The notes beneath the pieces are model-generated. The model worked only from the letters and a program-made list of their open reading frames with translations, ran no database searches and had not been told where the DNA came from. From Roseibium alexandrii DFL-11 (GTDB lineage Bacteria > Pseudomonadota > Alphaproteobacteria > Rhizobiales > Stappiaceae), in the NCBI RefSeq assembly GCF_000158095.2, contig NZ_CM011002.1, forward strand, positions 1,441,228-1,505,227: DNA of 64,000 bases. The letters are read 5' to 3'. Numbering within the stretch: the first letter of the stretch is position 1; each line of letters starts with the position of its first letter. The translations under genes and the position numbers were made by a program. This document shows positions 1 to 8,484 of the stretch, one piece after another.

Positions 1-729
1 CTTGAAAACCAACAGATCGTCCAGACGTTCGACGTCGCCTTCCACTTCGATGTAAAGCGCAAGCAGACCCTGGATCTCATCGCCCAAGAGATTGCCGTCC
101 TTGTCTGCCATCAGGAAAAAACTGCGGCCCTCGACCGGACCGGTAGAGACAAAGACCGGCGGGATACCTCCGGTGATGCAGAGATCAGCACAGGCCTTGT
201 GGGCAAGCCCCTGCCCCGGCCGCATGGCACCGGCATAGCATTTGCCGTCGCAGATCTCTCCGGCGAGTTTCCAGCGCCCCAATGGCACGGCGTCGCTTGG
301 AGTGAAGTTGCCCGCGCCATCTTCCGTTGCCTCCACGTTGCCGACCTGGATCATGGTGAGATCACCCCGGTTGACAGGAACGCCGCGCAAGGTGACCGGC
401 GTCCCTGCATTTGCTTCCGCTTGACCGAATACGCCGCGTTTTCCCTGACCGGACAGCATATAGGTCCGCGGTCCGCTCTCCTCGTCGCCAGGCACCCGGA
501 ATACCGGATAGGGCCTCAGTTCCAGCATTCCGGCCTGTTCAAAGCGGTTCCCCCATTGAAATCCGCCATTGCCCGGATCGTTCTGCGTTGAGGAAAGTGC
601 CAGGGCGGCCAGCCCCATGCCACCCACAAAACAAAGCGAAAAGACCAGTGCGAACACGGCTAGCGGTTTTGGAACGGCGTTCAGATAGCCAACGAAAAAA
701 GGCGCATCCTTGGTTTGTTTCCAGCTCAT
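1..729 (-). CDS. Cys-rich membrane-anchored protein, partial (runs off left edge)
   Basis: The frame is open for 243 codons from an ATG at 729 to the window edge, so the C-terminus is missing. The product has one membrane segment near residues 23-45 (AVFALVFSLCFVGGMGLAAL) and then a soluble, probably extracytoplasmic part. Near residues 165-190 it carries a striking motif, CDGKCYAG, then HKACADLC and ITGGIPPVF: four cysteines and a histidine spaced like a metal or redox site. The start overlaps the stop of the upstream Rieske membrane protein (ATGA), which implies translational coupling and a shared job. I do not recognise a named family. Similar Cys/His-GGIPP motifs are, as I recall, found in uncharacterised proteins beside Rieske membrane proteins. 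Role in the electron-transfer operon is inference. Confidence 0.8.
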   Translation of the reverse strand, partial: MSWKQTKDAPFFVGYLNAVPKPLAVFALVFSLCFVGGMGLAALALSSTQNDPGNGGFQWGNRFEQAGMLELRPYPVFRVPGDEESGPRTYMLSGQGKRGVFGQAEANAGTPVTLRGVPVNRGDLTMIQVGNVEATEDGAGNFTPSDAVPLGRWKLAGEICDGKCYAGAMRPGQGLAHKACADLCITGGIPPVFVSTGPVEGRSFFLMADKDGNLLGDEIQGLLALYIEVEGDVERLDDLLVFK

Positions 730-1793
730 GCGCCCTCTCCCAGTCTGACCGGTTCAACATGAGTTCCGGGCGGTAAGGCCTTCGGATCCAAGAGCACCGT
801 TGATCCAATCAATTTCAGCCGGTAGGTCGAAATCTTCTCGGTAAATGGTTCCGGAGCGCGCCCGTCAGCGAGGTTGTACTGATACCCATGCCACGGGCAG
901 GTAATGCAGCCCCACAGGACCTTTCCCTCCCCGAGCGGCCCGTTCTGGTGAGCACAGGCATTGGTGATCGCCGACAGCTTGCCGTCATACTTGAAGATAG
1001 CAACACGCTCGTCGTCATCCAGCGTCACCACCTTGGCGCAATCCTCATCGATCTCATCTACTTCGCCGGCAACGACCCAGCCTGCGTTCTGCAGCGAGGC
1101 CTTGGCCGTTGCCTCGCCACGCTCGCGCGCTGCTTCCATCCGCCCGGTCGCAAAGTGGAGACCGCAAACCAGCACAACGCTCGCCGTGACCAGACTTGTC
1201 AGTATCGGATCCCCGGGGCCTTGAAGCGCGCCCAGCGCCACATGCAGCACGACAAAAGCGTACGCGATATAAATCGACATGTGCAGCGCTTTCCACAGTG
1301 GGGCTCCGAGAAAGCTCAGCCAGAAATCGTGGCTGGTGGCGGCGAGAACGAACAAGATCAGCAGCGCCCCAATGCCCAGCGCCTCGAAGGGAAAGCCGAG
1401 GATCTGGCCGTAACTGGTGTTGGACGACAGCAACGCGACGTATTTGTCCGTTGGCGAGAAATTATAATACCAACCAAGCACATAATTGGCATGGACAGCG
1501 GCAATCCCTGCTGTCAGCACACCGAAGTGCCGCCGATTATAAAGAAGCGGCAGGAAGCGCCGATCGAGCCGGGCGAGCGGTCCGATACACAGGATGACGG
1601 TGAGCATCAAGAACGCGCAGCTGCCAAAGGCGCGCATGCGCAACGTCGCCCCGTCAATCGGTTTGGTGACATCCTCAAATGCCGGGGCATAGCGGATAAA
1701 GACGTAAAGGTAGAGAGCGACCGCGATCAGCAGAACGGCGTCATAAACCAGCTTGTTCCTGTTCCAAAGAACCGGGGTGTATTGAACACTCAT
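726..1793 (-). CDS. Ferric-reductase-like membrane domain fused to Rieske [2Fe-2S] domain
   Basis: A 355-residue protein. The N-terminal two thirds hold about six membrane helices with histidines inside or next to helices (AAVHANYV, SHDFW, ALHMSIY, VVLHVALG), as expected for a b-heme-binding ferric-reductase-like domain. The C-terminal domain is a Rieske cluster: C280-A-H282 followed by C299-P-W-H302. The ATG at 1793 was chosen because GGAGGGG lies just upstream and the previous gene ends in an ATGA overlap; a longer frame to 1928 is not needed. This should move electrons between the membrane (quinone or heme) and a soluble Rieske partner. It sits between two tiny membrane proteins and the Cys-rich protein, all translationally coupled. 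The physiological donor and acceptor are unknown. Confidence 0.88.
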   Translation of the reverse strand: MSVQYTPVLWNRNKLVYDAVLLIAVALYLYVFIRYAPAFEDVTKPIDGATLRMRAFGSCAFLMLTVILCIGPLARLDRRFLPLLYNRRHFGVLTAGIAAVHANYVLGWYYNFSPTDKYVALLSSNTSYGQILGFPFEALGIGALLILFVLAATSHDFWLSFLGAPLWKALHMSIYIAYAFVVLHVALGALQGPGDPILTSLVTASVVLVCGLHFATGRMEAARERGEATAKASLQNAGWVVAGEVDEIDEDCAKVVTLDDDERVAIFKYDGKLSAITNACAHQNGPLGEGKVLWGCITCPWHGYQYNLADGRAPEPFTEKISTYRLKLIGSTVLLDPKALPPGTHVEPVRLGEGA

Positions 1794-1963
1794 TGGTTCC
1801 CCTCCCCGGTTGCCGCCGCATTTGCGGGCGCTTCTATCAGGATTGCCGGCCGATCCGCTGGCGGGGTTTGCCGCAAGGCAAGAACGGTGAAGAAAGCCAG
1901 AGGCAGTGCGATACCCAGCACTGTCCAAATCCGGGCGTGAGCGGTTCGGTGGGCCCGTTTCAT
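1790..1963 (-). CDS. Small single-pass membrane protein (57 aa)
   Basis: Starts at the ATG at 1963 inside the ATGA overlap with the gene before it, and its own stop overlaps the start of the Rieske membrane protein in the same way. A single hydrophobic helix (about residues 13-29, WTVLGIALPLAFFTVLAL) follows a basic N-terminus, and the tail is Pro/Ala-rich. No family recognised. The double 4-bp overlap shows it is a genuine operon member; it may be an accessory subunit of the membrane Rieske complex. Confidence 0.7.
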   Translation of the reverse strand: MKRAHRTAHARIWTVLGIALPLAFFTVLALRQTPPADRPAILIEAPANAAATGEGNQ

Positions 1964-2181
1964 GGTTTGTGCCCCTTCGTTCTTTCCAGAACCGCCCAGC
2001 GGTAAAGCACCAGCGGCCAAATGAGGCAGATACCGGGGATCAAGAGCGGGCGGAAGGCATAGGACCCGTTGGCCGATGGCTCTATCCGGTCAATGCCAAT
2101 CACCAAGAACAAAGCCGTAACGATCCCACCTGCATAGAGATAATAGCGGCCCAGTTCGATCAGAAATTCTGCTGTCTGCAA
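1960..2181 (-). CDS. Small two-helix membrane protein (73 aa)
   Basis: Two predicted membrane helices: YLYAGGIVTALFLVIGI near residues 14-30 and LIPGICLIWPLVLYRWAVL near residues 47-65. The likely start is a TTG at 2181 preceded by GGGGGAG, only 10 bases after the stop of the ThDP enzyme gene. The 3' end overlaps the next gene by ATGA. It resembles small membrane subunits that sit beside cytochrome b-type modules, but no family is recognised. Operon position is the main evidence that it is real. Confidence 0.7.
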   Translation of the reverse strand: MQTAEFLIELGRYYLYAGGIVTALFLVIGIDRIEPSANGSYAFRPLLIPGICLIWPLVLYRWAVLERTKGHKP

Positions 2182-2191
2182 TGCTCTCCCC

Positions 2192-4168
2192 CTATACCAG
2201 ATCCGCGTCGGTCACGATCTCAACAAGTGACGGACCATCATGGGCAATCGCCTCTGCGATAGCACTGTGCAGTTCTCCGGCTTCCGTGACACGATGACCA
2301 TGCCCACCGCACAAACGAGCAAAAGCGGCAAAGGACGGGTTGGTGAGGCTTGTCTCCCAGACCGGCCACTCGCCCGACCGCTGTTCCTTGGAGATCTTAC
2401 CGAGTTCAGAGTTGTTGAGAAGGATGTGCGTGATGTTCATGCCGTATTTCACGGCCGTGGTGAACTCCATCGCATACTGGCCGAACCCGCCGTCGCCAGA
2501 GATCGAGATGACCTTGCGGCCCCTGTATTCCTCAAAGTCCTGTGTAGCACACCAGGCGCCCAGCGCTGCCGGCAGACTGAAACCGATCGAACCAAGATAT
2601 CCGGACATCAGGATGCGTTGGCCACGTGGCTCAAAATACCGGCCGAAGGAATAGGTGTTGTTGCCCACATCCACCGGAATGATCGCATCTTCCGGGCACA
2701 GCTCCGTCAGCGCCTTGAAGACGGCGGCCGAGTGGATCCCCCCTGTCCGCTCTTCCGAAAGGCGTCTTTCCTTTTCTTCGCGCCAAATGGCCCAGCGTTC
2801 CGCAACTTCCGCTTTTTGATCCGGTGCATCCGCGGGCCGTTTAACCTGTCCCAGCACAGCGTCGCAGAAGGTTCCAATCTCTCCCCAGACAGGCAGCGTG
2901 ACGGGATGGAACTTGCCGAGCTGCATCCGCTCGAAGTCCACCTGTATGATCGGCTTGTAGGGTGCGATTCCTGTGTGATTTGAAAACGAGGACCCGAGAG
3001 AGACAATCAGATCCGCTTCGTTCATGAACCAGCTGGCAATAGGTGTGCCTGATCGGCCAAGGACACCGGCGGACAAGGGATGGGTATCCGGAATGAGGCC
3101 CTTACCCTTGAATGTTGTCAGCACCGGCGCATCCATCTTTTCGGCAAGCGCAATGACCTTGTCCCGCACATCCTTCGCCCCGTAACCAAGCACGATGGCC
3201 GGACGCTTGGCGCCATTGATCAGTTTGAGAGCTTCCTCTAGGTCTTCGGACGACGGCGTGACTTCAATCCGGCTCAACCGGCCTTGCGGATGTCCGGCCT
3301 CCTTGGCGCTGGGCAGGGTCTGCACATCATCCGGGAATATCAGGTTGGCAACATCGCGCTCAACCAGTGCCGTTTTCAGCGCCAGGGACATCAGCTCGGC
3401 ATGCTTGGAGGTGCTAAGAACCGGTTGCGAAAATCTTGATACGGACTCAAATGCGGACTTCAGATCAATATCCTGAAAGGCACCCGGTCCGAAAACCTGC
3501 GTTTGCACCTGTCCTGTCAAAGCGAGCACAGGCGCCCGGTCCACCTTGGCGTCCCACAGGCCGGTCAGAAGATTGGTGGCTCCGGGTCCCGCAATCGTCA
3601 GACAGGCGGCGGGTTTGCCCGTCAACTTGCCATAGGCGGAGGCGGCAAAGGCGGCAGCGCCTTCGTGCCGGATCCCGATATAGCCGAGCTTGCCCTTGTT
3701 CACTTGACGCCGGATGGCATCGGCAAGCCCGAGGTTCGAGTGACCGACCATTCCGAAGATGCGCTTCACGCCCCAGTTGACCATGGTCTCGGCCATAACA
3801 TCGGTCACGGTGCGTTCATGCTCCGGCTCTGGATCAAGTCCCACGAAAATCTCGCCGCTTTCGACCTTGAGAGGATAAAGCTCCTGTCCGCTGTCTTCGT
3901 GTCCGCCGGGCGGCTTTCCGGTCAGCGGGTCGAAATCCCACCCGTGCCAGGGACAGCGGATCCAGCACTTGCCATCCGCGCCCTTCTCAATGGAGCCTTC
4001 TCCGAGGGGCCCACGCTGATGCGGGCAGTGGTTTTCCATGGCCGCCCACTGACCATCGAAGTGAGACAGGCAAATGGAAGTGGTGCGCGCCGTAACCGTC
4101 TTGACCCGCCCCTCCGGCAAATCATCCACATGACCGACCTTGATCCAGTCGAGATTTTGAGCGTCCAT
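2192..4168 (-). CDS. Rieske domain fused to ThDP-dependent enzyme (pyruvate oxidase/acetolactate synthase type)
   Basis: 658 residues. Residues 1-115 form a Rieske domain with C48-P-H50 and C72-P-W-H75. Residues 120-658 are a complete thiamine-diphosphate enzyme of the acetolactate synthase/pyruvate oxidase type: catalytic Glu169 in RHEGAAAFAAS, a central nucleotide-binding domain, and the ThDP/Mg motif GDG at 558 ending with NN at 585-586. The ATG at 4168 has AGGGAGG upstream; the frame extends to 4225 but without support. Such enzymes decarboxylate 2-oxo acids and, in the oxidase branch, pass electrons from an enzyme-bound flavin to a quinone. A fused Rieske cluster suggests electrons go to or come from the membrane Rieske protein encoded downstream. 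Substrate is unknown. Confidence 0.9.
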   Translation of the reverse strand: MDAQNLDWIKVGHVDDLPEGRVKTVTARTTSICLSHFDGQWAAMENHCPHQRGPLGEGSIEKGADGKCWIRCPWHGWDFDPLTGKPPGGHEDSGQELYPLKVESGEIFVGLDPEPEHERTVTDVMAETMVNWGVKRIFGMVGHSNLGLADAIRRQVNKGKLGYIGIRHEGAAAFAASAYGKLTGKPAACLTIAGPGATNLLTGLWDAKVDRAPVLALTGQVQTQVFGPGAFQDIDLKSAFESVSRFSQPVLSTSKHAELMSLALKTALVERDVANLIFPDDVQTLPSAKEAGHPQGRLSRIEVTPSSEDLEEALKLINGAKRPAIVLGYGAKDVRDKVIALAEKMDAPVLTTFKGKGLIPDTHPLSAGVLGRSGTPIASWFMNEADLIVSLGSSFSNHTGIAPYKPIIQVDFERMQLGKFHPVTLPVWGEIGTFCDAVLGQVKRPADAPDQKAEVAERWAIWREEKERRLSEERTGGIHSAAVFKALTELCPEDAIIPVDVGNNTYSFGRYFEPRGQRILMSGYLGSIGFSLPAALGAWCATQDFEEYRGRKVISISGDGGFGQYAMEFTTAVKYGMNITHILLNNSELGKISKEQRSGEWPVWETSLTNPSFAAFARLCGGHGHRVTEAGELHSAIAEAIAHDGPSLVEIVTDADLV

Positions 4169-4199
4169 TAATTCCTCCCTCAAAACTGATCGGCCCGGA

Positions 4200-5816
4200 T
4201 CAGGCCACACCACCGTAAGTAACACCCGACAGGTTCGCCATTTCCCGTCTCCACGTTGTGAGATCGTGCTGATTGAACTGGTTCAAATGCGAATAGCCGC
4301 AGGCCCGCGCCATCACCTGCATCAGCTCAACCGATGCTTCGAAGAAGTTGGCGAGTTGGCGGGCGGATTTCTCGATCACAAGCCGGTTTACCAGATGCGG
4401 TTTCTGGGTCGCGATCCCGACAGGGCAATTGTTGGTATGACAGGCGCGCATGGCGATGCAGCCGATTGCTTGCATTGCGGCGTTGGAAACGGCAATCGCA
4501 TCCGCGCCCAGCGCCATCGCTTTCACGAAATCCGCCGGCTTCCGGAGGCCTCCGGTAATCACCAGCGAAACATCATTCCGGCCCACCTTGTCGAGATGCC
4601 GACGGGCCCGCGCCAGCGCCGGGATTGTCGGCACGGAAATATTGTCCCGGAAAATGATCGGCGCAGCTCCAGTGCCCCCGCCGCGGCCATCCAGGATGAT
4701 GTAATCAACCCCAATCTCCAGAGCCGCATCGATGTCTTTTTCGATATGCTGTGCGGAGAGCTTGTAGCCAATCGGAATGCCACCTGTCCGGCTACGCACC
4801 TCATCGGCGAAATCCCGGACTTGTTCGCAAACGGTCCAGTCGGGGAAGCGCGGCGGCGAGATCGCCGATTCCCCTTCATTCAGCCCCCGCACCTCGGCAA
4901 TCTTGCCCTGCACCTTGGACCCCGGCAAATGGCCGCCGGTTCCGGTCTTGGCGCCCTGGCCTCCCTTGAAGTGGAATGCCTGGACCTTATTCAGCTTCTC
5001 CCAGTCGAACCCGAACCGTCCGGAGGCCAGCTCATAGAAATAGCGCGAGCAAGCTTGCTGTTCTTCCGGCAACATTCCGCCTTCACCGGAACAGATGCCG
5101 GTTCCAGCAAGCTCCGCACCCCGCGCAAGCGCGATCTTTGCCGGTTCGGACAAGGCGCCGAAGCTCATGTCCGAGACAAAAAGCGGGATCTTCAGGTGAA
5201 GCGGCTTTTGCGCATTCGGCCCGATGACAACATCTGTTCCGACCGGATCATCATCGAGCAGCGGGAAGCGCTGCAATTGTGCCGTCAGGATCTGGATGTC
5301 GTCCCAATCCGGCAGCTCCACACGCGGTACACCCATCGCGTCCACCACGCCGTGATGACCGGTCTTGGAAAGACCGTGTTTGGCATACCCCTGAATGAGT
5401 TTGGTATAGGGCTCTTCCTCAGTGCCATGAGATGTATCGGCGTAAAGCCCGAGATAGTCATCCCGCTGGAACGGCTGCGGATTGTCTTTGGCCCAAGCTG
5501 CGATCTCCTCCGCATCCACCCGCACTTCATCGCTTTCGACCCAGCTGGTGAATTTCTTCAAGACTTCCGAATTGTTGTATTCAGAAACGCCCGTATCAAT
5601 GCGGTAGTCCCAGTAGTGAACGCCGCAAATAAGGTTGTCTCCATCCACATAGCCGTCGGACATCAGCGCCCCGCGGTGAAGACACCGCCCGTACATCACT
5701 GACACCGTCTCATCAAAGCGAACGACCACCAGATCGACATCTTCAACGAGCGCGTACTGTGGATCCCGGTCCGGCAATTCACTCCATTTGGCGACGGCGC
5801 GTGCTTTCATTTTCAT
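4200..5816 (-). CDS. Rieske domain fused to FMN-binding glutamate synthase-like domain
   Basis: 538 residues. The N-terminal ~100 residues are a Rieske domain (C45-L-H47 and C64-G-V-H67). The rest matches the FMN-binding central domain of glutamate synthase: a conserved glycine-rich segment (GRGGGTGAAP) and cysteines C453, C459 and C464 in CIAMRACHTNNC, the spacing that holds the 3Fe-4S cluster in GltS. It lacks the class II glutaminase domain, so it cannot hydrolyse glutamine by itself. It is the first gene of the operon, 31 bases before the Rieske-ThDP gene, and is transcribed away from bchE. Likely an FMN/Fe-S oxidoreductase fed by Rieske electron transfer; whether it makes glutamate is uncertain. 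Confidence 0.9.
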   Translation of the reverse strand: MKMKARAVAKWSELPDRDPQYALVEDVDLVVVRFDETVSVMYGRCLHRGALMSDGYVDGDNLICGVHYWDYRIDTGVSEYNNSEVLKKFTSWVESDEVRVDAEEIAAWAKDNPQPFQRDDYLGLYADTSHGTEEEPYTKLIQGYAKHGLSKTGHHGVVDAMGVPRVELPDWDDIQILTAQLQRFPLLDDDPVGTDVVIGPNAQKPLHLKIPLFVSDMSFGALSEPAKIALARGAELAGTGICSGEGGMLPEEQQACSRYFYELASGRFGFDWEKLNKVQAFHFKGGQGAKTGTGGHLPGSKVQGKIAEVRGLNEGESAISPPRFPDWTVCEQVRDFADEVRSRTGGIPIGYKLSAQHIEKDIDAALEIGVDYIILDGRGGGTGAAPIIFRDNISVPTIPALARARRHLDKVGRNDVSLVITGGLRKPADFVKAMALGADAIAVSNAAMQAIGCIAMRACHTNNCPVGIATQKPHLVNRLVIEKSARQLANFFEASVELMQVMARACGYSHLNQFNQHDLTTWRREMANLSGVTYGGVA

Positions 5817-6199
5817 TCCCCAGCTAGTGGCACAGCGTTTGTTCTACTGGGCCTTGGCGTTTTATGGTTGCTTCAAAACAGTCAGTAATTGATTGCGGAC
5901 TGTCGTCCTTACATCTCCTGTCTCCATGATCAGCATGTGCTGAAGGCGCGCCTTGGAAAATGAGCGAGCAATAGATGGTTTGCCTGCAGGATTAGGTCTG
6001 GAAAGCCCTGCAGTCTCAAATCATAAGCAGATGACAGTGCCGTGTGGCAATCGTGAAATACCGCAAGGGAAGATAATTGAGCTGCGAGCCGCCCTGCCGC
6101 TCAACCTGAAAAAATACGCAATTCGCCCGATTGATCTGCGTCATTTTTCTGAGACGATGCATGTGTCAACTTTAATTGACACATTTGAGAGGTGATCCC
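5817..6199. other. Divergent intergenic region between Rieske operon and bchE
   Basis: 383 bases that must hold promoters for both the leftward Rieske operon and rightward bchE. The PpsR-type site at 6164-6181 is the only clear element. A TTG-started open frame of 80 codons (5953-6195) has no ribosome site and no recognisable product, so I do not call it. Confidence 0.6.
6164..6181. promoter_or_regulatory. PpsR/CrtJ-type operator TGT-N12-ACA
   Basis: TGTCAACTTTAATTGACA is a TGT-N12-ACA site with 6-bp inverted arms (TGTCAA/TTGACA). It lies 18 bases before the bchE ATG. In purple phototrophs PpsR/CrtJ represses bch, crt and puc genes from such sites under oxygen or light. Position and match are direct observations; regulation of this gene is inference. 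Confidence 0.8.
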
Positions 6200-7857
6200 A
6201 TGCGCATCCTGTTTGTTCATCCAAACTACCACTCTGGTGGGCGCGGAAATCGCCGGGAGCTGGCCTTCCTGCCTGGGTCGCCTACCTCTCGGGGAGCCTC
6301 AAAAAAGGCAGGCTTTGACGACTTCATTTCGTCGATGCCATGACAAATGACCTTTCAGACGAGGAAATCGCCTCAGAGATCCGACGGATTTCACCGGATG
6401 TCATTGGGGTTACCTCCATCACCCCGTCGATTTACGCCGCCGAACGCATCCTTGAAATCGCAAGAGACGAGCACCCGCATGCGGTTCGGGTCCTCGGCGG
6501 TGTCCACGCCACCTTCATGTACAAGCAGGTTTTGAGCGAAGCGCCTTGGGTGGATGTCATCGTACGCGGCGAAGGCGAAGAAATCGTCATTGAGCTGATG
6601 CGGGCAATCGACGAAGAGCGGTGGCCGGAAGACCGCAGAACGATCAAGGGCATTGCTTTCAAGGAAGACAATCAGATCGTTGCGACCCATGCGGCCGCGA
6701 CCGTGAAGGATCTTGACGCGATCGAGCCGGACTGGAACATCCTGGAATGGAACAAATACACCTATGTTCCGCTGGGCACCCGCGTTGCCATCCCGAACTT
6801 TGCCCGGGGATGCCCGTTCACTTGCTCCTTTTGTTCTCAGTGGAAGTTTTGGCGCGATTACCGGGTGCGCGATCCCAAGAAGGTTGTCGATGAAATCGAA
6901 AAGCTGGTCACCGAGCACAATGTCGGCTTTTTCATCCTTGCCGACGAAGAGCCCACCATCAACCGCAAGAAGTTCGTTGAATTCTGCAACGAGCTGATCG
7001 CACGCGGGCTGCCGGACAGAATCAAGTGGGGCATCAACACCCGCGTGACCGACATCATGCGCGACAAGGACCTCTTGCCGCTCTACCGCGAGGCCGGTCT
7101 GGTGCATGTGAGCCTTGGAACGGAAGCAGCGGCGCAGCTCAAACTCGACCAATTCAACAAGGAAACCAAGGTCAACGACAACAAGGAAGCCATCCGGCTT
7201 CTGCGGGAGGCCGACATCTTCGTCGAAGCCCAGTTCATTGTCGGGCTCGACAATGAAACCGAGGAAACCTTGGAAGAAACCTACAAGATGGCGTGGGACT
7301 GGCAGCCGGACCTTGCCAACTGGGCCATGTATACGCCCTGGCCGTTCACACCGCTCTTCCAGGAAATCCGAGATCAGGTCGAGGTGTTCGATTTTTCAAA
7401 ATACAACTTCGTCACACCAATCATGAAGCCCAAAGCCATGACACGCGGCGAACTCTTGAATGGCGTCATGAAGAACTACCGGCGCTTCTACATGCAAAAG
7501 GCTTTGTTCCACTACCCGTGGCGCGGTACAGGCTTTCGCCGGCGCTATCTGCTGGGCTGCCTGAAAGCCTTCCTGAAGGCCGGGTTCGCCCGCACGTTCT
7601 ACGATCTTGGCAAGGCAGGCTACTGGGGGCCGCAGTCCAAGGACAAGGTGCATTTCGACTTCGATGAGAACCGCACATTGGCAGAAGCCCAGGTGGCGGA
7701 TTGGGAATCGGCGGCCGATCGTGCCGCGCGGGCAGCCGAGCGCCGCGAAGCTCTGCGGCTACAGGGCAAGGAACGGGCGTCAGAGCGCAAGAAAGCCTCA
7801 GCCGCGGCAGCGCTTGCCTGCGGTGGCAGCACTGAACAAATGGCGGAGAACGCCTGA
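6200..7857 (+). pseudogene. bchE: Anaerobic Mg-protoporphyrin IX monomethyl ester cyclase, 5' end frameshifted
   Basis: BchE forms the isocyclic ring E of bacteriochlorophyll without oxygen, using a B12-binding domain and a radical-SAM domain. The long frame (6340-7857, 505 codons) contains the end of the B12-type domain and the [4Fe-4S] motif GCPFTCSFC, cysteines at 158, 162 and 165 of that frame. The true N-terminus begins at the ATG at 6200 (MRILFVHPNYHSGG, preceded by GAGAGGTG), but the next 125 bases need four single-base corrections to read as BchE: extra G near 6238-6241, extra T near 6264, extra A in the run at 6301-6306, and one missing base near 6322. The rest is intact. It is followed one base later by bchJ. 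Either real decay or sequencing errors in short repeats. Confidence 0.88.
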
Positions 7858-7858
7858 C

Positions 7859-8452
7859 ATGGACCGGCAGAGCCTTCAGGCCGATGGCATGATCGGCCCG
7901 AATGCCTTGACCCAATTCCGCTCCCCCTTGGAAAAACGGGGCGGCCAGGACCTTTTCGAAACGCTCTTGCAGGACGCCCGCATCGCGAGCCTTCCAGATA
8001 TGAGCGGCCTGATACCTGAAGGCCCGGTGGCGCGTTTTCACAAGACCATGCGGGCCACCCTGCCCGATCTTTCAGCGGAGATATCCAGGGCCGCCGGTGT
8101 TGGAACGGCCGACTATGTCTTGAAACACCGGATCCCCGGTCTGGCGCAAACGCTTTTGCAAGTGCTCCCAGCAAGCGTCTCAAAACATCTCTTGGCAAAC
8201 GCCATTTCAAAAAACGCCTGGACCTTTGCAGGCTCCGGACATTTCGAAATCGCAGGACTCACACCCCTCATCTTTATCCTGAAAGACAACCCGCTGATCG
8301 CCGGAGAACACGCCGGTCGTCCGATTTGCCACTGGCATGTGGCTGTTTTCGAACGGTTGTTCCAGGAACTGATCGGCTCGCATGTCCGTGTTACAGAGAC
8401 CGATTGCGGGGCCTGCGGGGCGGACGCCTGCCGGTTTGAGTTCAATATCTAG
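7859..8452 (+). CDS. bchJ: BchJ, 4-vinyl-reductase-domain bacteriochlorophyll protein
   Basis: 197 residues with the 4VR (V4R) fold at the C-terminus: a His/Trp-containing core (GRPICHWHV) and the Cys cluster DCGACGADACRFEF that is typical of this family and may bind a metal. BchJ was once proposed to reduce the 8-vinyl group of protochlorophyllide; later work favours a role in substrate supply to that step. It starts one base after the bchE stop, so the two are co-transcribed under the PpsR-type site. The bchE-bchJ order is the one usual in purple bacteria. No other photosynthesis gene is in the window, so the pair is at the end of, or outside, the main cluster. Confidence 0.9.
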   Translation: MDRQSLQADGMIGPNALTQFRSPLEKRGGQDLFETLLQDARIASLPDMSGLIPEGPVARFHKTMRATLPDLSAEISRAAGVGTADYVLKHRIPGLAQTLLQVLPASVSKHLLANAISKNAWTFAGSGHFEIAGLTPLIFILKDNPLIAGEHAGRPICHWHVAVFERLFQELIGSHVRVTETDCGACGADACRFEFNI

Positions 8453-8484
8453 AAATGGGTAACACCGGACTGGATCTGGTCGGC

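Noticed and set aside
888..1940. 350-codon plus-strand open frame
   Set aside because: Lies antisense to the Rieske membrane gene; composition is that of a GC-rich shadow with no domain, signal or ribosome site.
4266..5702. 478-codon plus-strand open frame
   Set aside because: Entirely antisense to the Rieske-glutamate-synthase-like gene, whose motifs are unmistakable.
5953..6195. 80-codon frame before bchE
   Set aside because: TTG start without ribosome site, overlaps the PpsR-type operator, no family.
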